Positions 44,345-51,375 of a DNA stretch of 64,000 nt are shown here, one piece after another. The stretch is taken from positions 10,324 to 74,323 of the forward strand of contig CAZQAF010000009.1 of assembly GCA_964591175.1 (NCBI GenBank), in the 5' to 3' direction. The position numbers and the translations under genes were made by a program. This stretch comes from UBA11574 sp964591175. GTDB taxonomy: Bacteria > Desulfobacterota > Desulfobacteria > Desulfobacterales > UBA11574. Position 1 is the first letter of the stretch. Each line of letters begins with the position of its first letter. The notes below the pieces were generated by a model that saw only the letters and a list, made by a program, of their open reading frames with translations, ran no database searches and was not told the DNA's origin.

Positions 44345-46114
44345 ATGGCCGGCATCGGAATGGTATTAGATATTGCGACCACTGCTTTAAGCGCTCAGCA
44401 GCAGAGCATAAATGTTACGGCCCACAACATCGCGAACGTCAATACAGAAGGGTATTCGCGGCAAAGTCCGGATCTTGAAACAAAACAGCCGATGATGACG
44501 AATGGATTGATCATGGGTAGAGGGGTCAATGTCGATCAGGTGACTCAGGCCGGTGACCGGTTTATCGAAAACAGGCTGATGCAGGAAAAATCGAACCTGT
44601 CGTCCTCATCGGAAATGGAAAAATACATGCAGGTCCTGGAAGGGTACTTTAATGAAAATTCCGATACCGGACTCAGCACCATGCTGACCGATTTCTGGAA
44701 TGGATGGTATGATATTTCCAACAACCCGTCCGGTGCGGCAGAAAGGAGTTCGCTTTATGAACACAGCGCGCTCCTTGCAGAAAAATTTAATGAATCGGGA
44801 AATGATTTAACCCAGGTTGAATCGGATTTAACCAATGCCGTGAGTTCCGGAATAGAAACGATTAATCAAATCACCAATCAGATCGCCCAGCTCAATAATC
44901 AGATCGTGGGCATGGAGGCAGATAACACCGCGAATGATCTCAGAGACAAACGCAATGCGCTTGTTTCGAAACTCAATGAATACCTCGATGTCAAAACCTT
45001 TAATCAGAGCAATGGCTCTTTGACCATTATCACTGCAAAGGGCTGTACCCTGGTTCAAGACAGCAGCAGCTATGAGCTGGAAATGGGCGGTTCCAACGGA
45101 GACAGGGTCATCTGGCAGGATTCCAGCGGCAGAGATGTCGATATCACAGACGATGTCAACAATGGAAAACTTGGCGGCTGGCTCGACATGCGGGACGAGG
45201 CTGTCGGTAAATATCAACTGGATCTCGATGCGCTGGCCAAAGAATTTATCTGGTCCGTGAACCAGCAACACAGTCAGGGGGTGGGGTTGGAAGGATTCAG
45301 CAGCGTCACGGGAAGCAATGTGGTATCGGACACAGGAAAAGGACTCGGAACCTTTGATTCCGGCCTCGACTACTCTGACAAAATGATTGACGGCGCTTTT
45401 AATCTCTGGATATATGATGCCAACGGCGACGTCGTTGGCGGATCCGCCAATCCGATCACGATTGATGCAGGTACAACCACCCTTACCGACCTTCGTAATA
45501 AAATAAATACGGCGGCAACAAATATTAGCGCTCCAATCACTGCTTCCATTAGCGATGGAAAATTAACGATCGATGCCGGCAGCGGATATACATTTGCCTT
45601 TTCCGATGACACCAGCAATGTTCTGGCAGCCCTTGGGATCAATACTTTTTTCACCGGTTCCAGTGCCGGCAACATGGGAGTCAACGATGCTATTGGTTTG
45701 AATCTTAATAATATTGCCGCAGGCCAGGTCGGAGATGATGGCGCGATCGCCGCAGGAAGCAATGTCAATGCGTTGGCCGTCACCGATCTTCAAAACACGA
45801 AGATTAGTATTTCTCAATGGACCTGTGACAGGATCAACGGAAACACGGAAGGGAGAACCACATCAACAATCGAAGACTATTATCATTCCATGGTGGGTGC
45901 CATCGGCATTGCTTCTGCAAGTGTCTCCAGAGACAAAACCTTTAGCGAAACAATGGTCAATGAGATAAGCAGTATCAGAGACAGTATATCGGGTGTTTCG
46001 CTTGACGAGGAGTTGACAAACCTTATAAAATACCAGCATGCCTATGCGGCGGCGACCAAGCTTATCAGTACCTCGGACGAGATGCTCAGCACGCTGCTCG
46101 AGGTGAAGAAATAG
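44345..46114 (+). CDS. flgK: Flagellar hook-associated protein FlgK (HAP1)
   Basis: The protein has 589 residues from the ATG at 44345, which has GGGAGGT at 6 nt; the GTG at 44339 lies against that site. The N-terminal LDIATTALSAQQQSINVTAH and NIANVNTEGYSRQSPDLETKQP and the C-terminal SLDEELTNLIKYQHAYAAATKLISTSDEMLSTLL are diagnostic. FlgK forms the first hook-filament junction zone. Confidence 0.96.
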   Translation: MAGIGMVLDIATTALSAQQQSINVTAHNIANVNTEGYSRQSPDLETKQPMMTNGLIMGRGVNVDQVTQAGDRFIENRLMQEKSNLSSSSEMEKYMQVLEGYFNENSDTGLSTMLTDFWNGWYDISNNPSGAAERSSLYEHSALLAEKFNESGNDLTQVESDLTNAVSSGIETINQITNQIAQLNNQIVGMEADNTANDLRDKRNALVSKLNEYLDVKTFNQSNGSLTIITAKGCTLVQDSSSYELEMGGSNGDRVIWQDSSGRDVDITDDVNNGKLGGWLDMRDEAVGKYQLDLDALAKEFIWSVNQQHSQGVGLEGFSSVTGSNVVSDTGKGLGTFDSGLDYSDKMIDGAFNLWIYDANGDVVGGSANPITIDAGTTTLTDLRNKINTAATNISAPITASISDGKLTIDAGSGYTFAFSDDTSNVLAALGINTFFTGSSAGNMGVNDAIGLNLNNIAAGQVGDDGAIAAGSNVNALAVTDLQNTKISISQWTCDRINGNTEGRTTSTIEDYYHSMVGAIGIASASVSRDKTFSETMVNEISSIRDSISGVSLDEELTNLIKYQHAYAAATKLISTSDEMLSTLLEVKK

Positions 46115-46151
46115 ATTATTAAAAATACTTGGTTAAAAGGAATTGACTGAT

Positions 46152-47018
46152 ATGCGCGTCACAAATAGATCCATTTTTGAATCGATAAAGTATAACCTCG
46201 GCAATATCAGCGAGGAACTAAACAAGGCCAATGAGATTGCCAGCACCGGAAAACGGATCAACAATCTTTCCGATGACCCCGTGGGCCTCACGCAGTCGCT
46301 GCGAATCCAGTCGAGTCTTGCGAACATCGAACAGATGCAGCGAAATATCGATTATGGTAAATCATGGCTCAATGCATCTGAAAGCGCCCTGACAAATGTA
46401 GATAATATCCTGTCTAATACCAAGGCGCTGTGTGTGCAGATGGCCAGCGGAACTGCCGGCGCCGATGAGCGGTCCGCGGCCGCCGAGACCGCGCAAAACA
46501 ATCTTGAGGAGATTGTTTCTTTGGCCAATACAAATGTGGCCGGGAATTATATTTTTTCAGGTACCAAAACCGATACCAAATCATTTGATCAGGACGGCAC
46601 TTACAACGGTGATAATAATCCGTTCTCGATAAAGATCAGCAAAAATGCCAGTATTGAAATCGGCAGTGACGGTCAAGCGGTGTTCGGCGCGCTTTTCAAC
46701 ACATTGGCGGATTTGAAGACCGCGCTTTTGAGCAATGATGTCAGCGGCATTCAAGATGCAATGGGCAACCTGGATGCGCACATGAAGGATATCTCGGGCA
46801 AGATTTCAGATATCGGTTCGAAAATGGACCGTATGGATATTAAGAAAAACATATTTCAGGATTTGAACCTATCCGATACGGAACGGCGCTCAAACATAGA
46901 AGATGCAGATATGGCCGAGGCCGTCATGAATGTATCGGCAGCACAGCTTACCTACCAGGCGGCTCTGTCCTCTTCTTCCAAGGTGATGTCATTGTCCCTG
47001 GTGGATTATTTATCATAA
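46152..47018 (+). CDS. flgL: Flagellar hook-associated protein FlgL (HAP3)
   Basis: The protein has 288 residues from the ATG at 46152; a TTG at 46143 sits too close to AAAAGG. The N-terminal MRVTNRSIFESIKYNL, KRINNLSDDPVGLTQSLRIQ and the C-terminal DADMAEAVMNVSAAQLTYQAALSSSSKVMSLSLVDYL are flagellin-like D0/D1 helices. It links FlgK to the filament. Confidence 0.95.
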   Translation: MRVTNRSIFESIKYNLGNISEELNKANEIASTGKRINNLSDDPVGLTQSLRIQSSLANIEQMQRNIDYGKSWLNASESALTNVDNILSNTKALCVQMASGTAGADERSAAAETAQNNLEEIVSLANTNVAGNYIFSGTKTDTKSFDQDGTYNGDNNPFSIKISKNASIEIGSDGQAVFGALFNTLADLKTALLSNDVSGIQDAMGNLDAHMKDISGKISDIGSKMDRMDIKKNIFQDLNLSDTERRSNIEDADMAEAVMNVSAAQLTYQAALSSSSKVMSLSLVDYLS

Positions 47019-47037
47019 CGAATGCCAAGGATTGGCC

Positions 47038-47283
47038 ATGCTTATACTAACACGGAAGTTGGGCGAAAAAATCGCTATCGGCGATGATATTACGATCACC
47101 GTTGTTGAGATAAGAGGAACGCAGATCAAGCTGGGAATTGAAGCTCCCAAACACATAGAAATTCATCGCCAGGAAGTTTATGAAAGAATCAGAGAAGAAA
47201 ATTTGAGCTCATCTGATATCAATGATTCAGATCTTTCCAGCGCGTTTGCTATTTACAGGTCCTCAGGGGGTGATAAACCATAA
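47038..47283 (+). CDS. csrA: Carbon storage regulator CsrA
   Basis: The protein has 81 residues from the ATG at 47038, where MLILTRKLGEKIAIGDDITITVVEIRG begins the family sequence; an upstream TTG adds only two residues. Core GTQIKLGIEAPKHIEIHRQEVYERI is intact, followed by a variable tail of 25 residues. CsrA binds GGA motifs near ribosome-binding sites, in many flagellated bacteria on flagellin mRNA, and is sequestered by FliW. Confidence 0.97.
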   Translation: MLILTRKLGEKIAIGDDITITVVEIRGTQIKLGIEAPKHIEIHRQEVYERIREENLSSSDINDSDLSSAFAIYRSSGGDKP

Positions 47284-47399
47284 ACCGATGTTAAAAACCA
47301 TTGATTTCTATTTCCCGTTCAACGTTTAGCGTTGCCGGACCGTGAATCTGAACCCTTTAATCTGGGCTATAAAGCAACTGAATCCTTAAAAATTCGATA

Positions 47400-47846
47400 G
47401 TGAGCAAATTGAAAATCGACACTCCGAGATTCGGCCCCATCCGAATAAATAAAGAAAAGATTATTCACATGCCCCACGGCATGCTAGGCTTTTCAGATAA
47501 AAAGCAATATCTTATTCTTCGGCATCAGGAAAATTCGCCTTTTTTCTGGTACCAATCGCTTGATGATCCGGGTCTTGCCTTTGTCATCACAAGCCCTTTT
47601 TTGTTTATACCGGACTACAAGATCGATCTCAAAGCCATACCAAAAGAGATGGCCTGGGATACGAACGGGAAAAACAATGCTTTGGCGGTGTACATTGTCG
47701 TTAATATCCCTAAAGGTATGCCTCATAAGATGACCGGAAATTTTATCGGCCCAATTTTGATCAATACCGACCTGAATCAGGCGGTTCAGGTCGTTCTTTC
47801 CAACAGCCCTTACACCCATAAAGTTCCTCTGCTAAAAAAGAACTAG
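47400..47846 (+). CDS. fliW: Flagellar assembly factor FliW
   Basis: The protein has 148 residues from a GTG. Conserved parts are KIIHMPHGMLGFSDKKQYLILRHQENSPFFWYQSLDDPGLAFVI and the C-terminal IGPILINTDLNQAVQVVL. FliW binds CsrA and flagellin and couples flagellin synthesis to secretion. Its TAG stop codon (47844-47846) is the first three bases of a palindromic element, so the natural end may have been altered slightly. Confidence 0.95.
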   Translation: MSKLKIDTPRFGPIRINKEKIIHMPHGMLGFSDKKQYLILRHQENSPFFWYQSLDDPGLAFVITSPFLFIPDYKIDLKAIPKEMAWDTNGKNNALAVYIVVNIPKGMPHKMTGNFIGPILINTDLNQAVQVVLSNSPYTHKVPLLKKN

Positions 47847-48041
47847 AAGTGGTTTCAAAACCTCCTCTCGAGCTCAATCTCTGTGTTGGACTGAGACGTC
47901 CAATCCTCGAAATATTCCCGATATGGATGCTTGTCCCGATTTTTTTAATCGGGGCGGTTGGCCGTTTCAGTCCGCCTTTTTATCCCGCTGGCTTTTAGCG
48001 GGGGACCTTGAGCCCGATTGAAGGTTTTGAAACCACTTCTA
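47844..48041. mobile_element. Palindromic MITE-like element A, after fliW
   Basis: A 198-bp unit with perfect 20-nt terminal inverted repeats: TAGAAGTGGTTTCAAAACCT at 47844-47863, repeated inverted at 48022-48041. No ORF is seen inside. On the minus strand it contains the core TATTTCGAGGATTG (47901-47914), shared with element C, and smaller hairpins (CCCGATTTTTTTAATCGGG). Its first bases form the fliW stop codon. Confidence 0.75.
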
Positions 48042-48080
48042 AGCCCGACGCTTGCGATTTTTTCATCTATCATCCTAGAG

Positions 48081-48096
48081 TTGGCATGAACTTTGT
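48081..48096 (+). promoter_or_regulatory. Sigma-54-like site between palindromic elements A and B
   Basis: TTGGCATGAACTTTGT resembles a sigma-54 promoter with the GG at 48083-48084 and the expected 10-nt spacing, but the -12 dinucleotide is GT instead of GC. It could have driven the transglycosylase gene before element B arrived between them. Weak. Confidence 0.3.
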
Positions 48097-48111
48097 ATTC
48101 ACCTAAAATAC

Positions 48112-48258
48112 TAGAAGCCATCTCAAAATTAGGATTTTCAGTCGAGATCAAGGCGAGGCCGAGGATCAACCCAAAGGCATACTCAAGTATGTCGAGGACT
48201 TGAGACGAGGGCTCAACGCCGATATCGGGTGAAAAGAATTTTTTGAGATGCCTTTCTA
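48112..48258. mobile_element. Palindromic MITE-like element B, before the transglycosylase
   Basis: A 147-bp unit with imperfect terminal inverted repeats (left TAGAAGCCATCTCAAAA from 48112; right, on the other strand, TAGAAAGGCATCTCAAAA from 48258). The core TATGTCGAGGACTTG (48188-48202) and the following CTCAACGCCGATATCGGGTG align with element C. It occupies the leader of the transglycosylase gene and ends 20 nt before its start. Confidence 0.7.
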
Positions 48259-48278
48259 TATTCATATGGAGATTACAG

Positions 48279-49115
48279 ATGAAAGATCCGTTAAATACCG
48301 GTATGTGCCTTGAGCCCTTGCTATTCCCACAACGCCGCAGCTTTCACGGTCTTCCTCCAAAAAGTTTGGACAAGGCCGGGACTTCTGGAACGTTTATTTC
48401 ATTGATGGCGGATATCCTTGAAAAAGGCAAAAATGCAGACACTGCATTATCATCTTTAGACAAAAATTGTTTGCAGCGTCTGATAAATGCAGTAAGGCTT
48501 CAAATGAACGAATATTTGTTGACTGAACTCAGTGATTTTGATGAATGCGGTCAGGACGCCGGCGCTTTCAATCTGCAGCGAAGATGGCTGAATGATTATG
48601 GAACGGGCAACGATACAGTGTCGGTTGAATCAAAAATTAAGCAAGAACCCCAGAAGACAAATGCGCCCATATCGCCGTTTCACCACAAAAGCGCGCTCCC
48701 AGCCCAAAGGGCTTCCAAGCCGGAGGGGGGACAAGCTGAAATCGACGAAATCATTAAACATGCATCAACCATTTACGGTGTCGATCCGGAATTGATTACA
48801 TCGGTGATCAAGGCTGAAAGCGATTTTGATGCCGGTGCGACTTCATCCAAAGGGGCCATGGGGTTGATGCAGCTGATGCCTGGGACAGCCAGGGAATTGG
48901 GCGTCAAAAACTGCTACAATCCGGTTGAAAATATCATGGCCGGAACCCGTTATTTAAAAAGCCTGTTAAACAGGTACGACGGCAATATAGAGCTTACGCT
49001 TGCCGCTTATAATTGGGGGATGGGAAACGTAGAAAAACATCCTGACCGGCTGCCGCAAGAAACTCGGACCTATATCGCCCGTGTCAGTCGATTGTTGCAA
49101 AAAAGCACCTCATAA
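48279..49115 (+). CDS. Lytic transglycosylase (SLT domain) of the flagellar cluster
   Basis: The protein has 278 residues from the ATG at 48279 with GGAG at 7 nt; a frame starting 12 codons earlier lies inside element B and lacks one. The C-terminal SLT domain (about 160-275) has the catalytic Glu in VIKAESDFDAGATSSKGAMGLMQLMPGTA and AYNWGMGNVEK. The N-terminal 150 residues are helical and unassigned. There is no signal peptide, so it may leave by the flagellar export system, as FlgJ does. It may replace the missing muramidase domain of FlgJ at 43379. Confidence 0.88.
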   Translation: MKDPLNTGMCLEPLLFPQRRSFHGLPPKSLDKAGTSGTFISLMADILEKGKNADTALSSLDKNCLQRLINAVRLQMNEYLLTELSDFDECGQDAGAFNLQRRWLNDYGTGNDTVSVESKIKQEPQKTNAPISPFHHKSALPAQRASKPEGGQAEIDEIIKHASTIYGVDPELITSVIKAESDFDAGATSSKGAMGLMQLMPGTARELGVKNCYNPVENIMAGTRYLKSLLNRYDGNIELTLAAYNWGMGNVEKHPDRLPQETRTYIARVSRLLQKSTS

Positions 49116-49117
49116 TA

Positions 49118-50749
49118 CTATCTTTTCCTGCGAACTACCCGACGTCTGACGACTCTCCTGCGAGGCTTTTGAGGCAAAGACGCGGTTGTGTTTGTGTTTT
49201 GAGTTGCCGAATCTGTCTGCTCTTTTCGATTCTCCGATTTGTCCGGGCGTATTTTTTCCCAATAACGGCATGTTGCCCTCGGGCATTTCAAACTCGATAT
49301 CCCAGCCTTGTTCGACGTTTCAATTAAAAATGGATTGTTGCATTTGGGGCATTGAATATGATGGGGTTTGCCCCAGCTGATGAAGCTGCATTCTTTGTTT
49401 GAGCACTTGTAATACGGTTTTCCAGTCGCCGTATTTTTGACCTTTAGCTTCGATCGCCTGCATATGGGGCATTCTAATGCCAGATCTTCTTCAAAAGCCG
49501 TAATACGTTTTTCAATGTCATCGTCATTTTCCGTCGGGAGAGTGGCGGAGTTTATAATGGAATCTTCCTTTTGAAATGGTGTTTCCGGATTATCTTCGAT
49601 GATTTCTTTCACGGATTCGCTTTTCTCTTGGTGTAAAACTGTATTTGGAAAAGCAATTGGGTCATCGTAAAATTTGCTTTTGTCCTGTTCAATCGATTTC
49701 AGATCCTGTGAAGTATCTTCTGCAAAAGAAATAGAATCATGGCCGGGTATATTTGATGTGGATGCGTCAAACCTATCGATAGGATCATCTGAATCAGTCT
49801 TTATTGGTTCTTCCAAAGATATTGTTAAGTCAGTATCGAGCTTTTGTGATTCATCGGCATTATGAGGCGATGTTTCTATTGATTGATCAGATGTTTGTGG
49901 TTTCTCAATTTCAATATGTTCATGTCTGTCCGAGGAGGTTTTATCGGGTTTGATTTCTTTTAATCCGGATTCACCAAAATTGAGTTTTGTGATTTTTGTT
50001 TTTCCATTGTAGGCATCGGAAGATAGCACTTTAGGTTCATTGGACGAACCTTTGGCGTGATCGAGAAGAATATCTCGCGATTTCCGACCAAGAATCGAAG
50101 TCGTTTTCAATTCTGTGTTCAAAGATATTTTTTTGTTATTTTGCGTGGCGTTCTTAAACCTTCGGGTAGGGACGCTTTTATCAGGAAGTTGACGGGAAAT
50201 CTTTGGGGGGGTATGTGCCCGTGGATCTTTTTCCAAAGGAATGCCTTGCATTTGTAAAATTTGGTCAAATTGATCCGCCGCCGAATCGATATCTTTTCGG
50301 CCGGATTTTACTTCATCCAGTGTTTGGACAAAATAGGCGATCAGGTTCATACCGGGCATTTTCGGGAAGACCAGATCCATAAGACGGGCCATACTTACCG
50401 TGGGTTTTTGAGGGATAAGTCTGTCGCCTTCGGCCCGGATATAGTTTTTTTGAATCATGTTTTCGATAACGACATTCATATCCTGATCGTCTCTAAGTCC
50501 CATGTCTTCAACATCTTCTATTAATGTTTCATGAGTATAACGATCATTTTCATCGGGAACAAAACCTTCTATCCCGTTTTCTCGTTCCATGAGCAGCGTA
50601 ATGATAGAGATGGTTAAGGGATTCAAGATCAGTTCTCCAATCCCAAACCGGCTTCCGATCAAACGTTCCAAATGGTTAAAGAAAATCTCATTGAATTGAT
50701 CGATCACGTCAGGTTTTTTGTTTGCATCATCTATTTGCATTTTTTCCAA
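49118..50749 (-). CDS. Uncharacterised protein with C-terminal topoisomerase-like zinc ribbons
   Basis: The protein has 543 residues; family not recognised. N-terminal helical domain (about 10-165) contains PKMPGMNLIAYFVQTLDEVKSGRKDIDSAADQFDQIL. A long polar, acidic and probably unfolded region covers 170-430. Near 430-510 are two Cys4 zinc-ribbon units (CPICRRSKLKV...YYKCSNKEC and CPKCNNPFLIE...LKCPRATC), like those after topoisomerase I. The tail is RRRVVRRRVVRRKR, suited to nucleic acid binding. It converges on the transglycosylase with 2 nt between them. A DNA- or RNA-binding role is inferred. Confidence 0.8.
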   Translation of the reverse strand: MEKMQIDDANKKPDVIDQFNEIFFNHLERLIGSRFGIGELILNPLTISIITLLMERENGIEGFVPDENDRYTHETLIEDVEDMGLRDDQDMNVVIENMIQKNYIRAEGDRLIPQKPTVSMARLMDLVFPKMPGMNLIAYFVQTLDEVKSGRKDIDSAADQFDQILQMQGIPLEKDPRAHTPPKISRQLPDKSVPTRRFKNATQNNKKISLNTELKTTSILGRKSRDILLDHAKGSSNEPKVLSSDAYNGKTKITKLNFGESGLKEIKPDKTSSDRHEHIEIEKPQTSDQSIETSPHNADESQKLDTDLTISLEEPIKTDSDDPIDRFDASTSNIPGHDSISFAEDTSQDLKSIEQDKSKFYDDPIAFPNTVLHQEKSESVKEIIEDNPETPFQKEDSIINSATLPTENDDDIEKRITAFEEDLALECPICRRSKLKVKNTATGKPYYKCSNKECSFISWGKPHHIQCPKCNNPFLIETSNKAGISSLKCPRATCRYWEKIRPDKSENRKEQTDSATQNTNTTASLPQKPRRRVVRRRVVRRKR

Positions 50750-50764
50750 AACCCCTTACTCCAT

Positions 50765-50790
50765 TATTTCAACATTCCCTCCGGTACATA
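50765..50790 (-). repeat. Second copy of the CCGGAGGGAA unit
   Basis: On the minus strand TATGTACCGGAGGGAATGTT and the following bases match the unit between fliI and fliJ (17916-17941) in about 21 of 26 positions. Both copies lie just upstream of a gene start. Confidence 0.45.
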
Positions 50791-51287
50791 AGCTTTACCC
50801 TCCGGCCTGTAATCCCTAAGGCTTCCGGCTCGTAGCGATTACAGTTCAAAGAGGCTGGAAAGCGGGCCCTGATGCCAATTATGAGCAAATCGAGCGATCC
50901 TCGCCGGTCAGACTCGCCTGTATAAAATATCTCTGATCATCCCCTGAGCGCTGTTGAAAGATTGACGGTCTTTGGTTATTCCGAGCAATGATCCTTACGA
51001 TTGATAAACCTTTTAAAGGTAAGCTTGCCCGAAAATCTCATAATAATTTCCGAGGCAGGGATGATTTTGATTTATCCGAGCTGCAACGGCGCTCTCATTG
51101 CTTTTACGAAAGGTACAACTATGCAAAATTTATACCATTTAAGATATTCCTGCGGGTGCTTCTTTTTAACGGTTAGAGATTTCGACATCTCTATATTTCA
51201 TAATTCGTATGTGTTCATGGGGTGTGGTTTCCTGATTCACGCTATTATGCTCTGAAAATTGAAGACAGAGAAAACGTGCCAGGTTTA

Positions 51288-51303
51288 TGGAACGAGTTTT
51301 GCA
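51288..51303 (+). promoter_or_regulatory. Sigma-54 promoter of the FGE-like gene
   Basis: TGGAACGAGTTTTGCA has GG (51289-51290) and GC (51301-51302) exactly 10 nt apart, with a TTTTGCA -12 box. The predicted start is about 51314, 62 nt before the ATG. Confidence 0.7.
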
Positions 51304-51375
51304 AATGACTTTTTTCACATCGGTTTAGCGGTCCGCTGAACGTGGAACCCGAAACCTTTAAATGAGGAGAGTATA

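Larger units (their letters stand above)
50750..51375. other. Intergenic region between zinc-ribbon and FGE-like genes
   Basis: 626 bp between divergent genes. It contains the repeat unit at 50765-50790, an inverted pair CTGTAATC (50806-50813) and GATTACAG (about 50838-50845), and the sigma-54 promoter at 51288. Small ORFs at 50988 and 51001 overlap each other in different frames, lack ribosome-binding sites and show no family features. Confidence 0.65.

Noticed and set aside
50988..51255. Two overlapping ORFs of 62 and 84 codons upstream of the FGE-like gene
   Set aside because: They overlap each other in different frames, lack ribosome-binding sites and have no conserved features.
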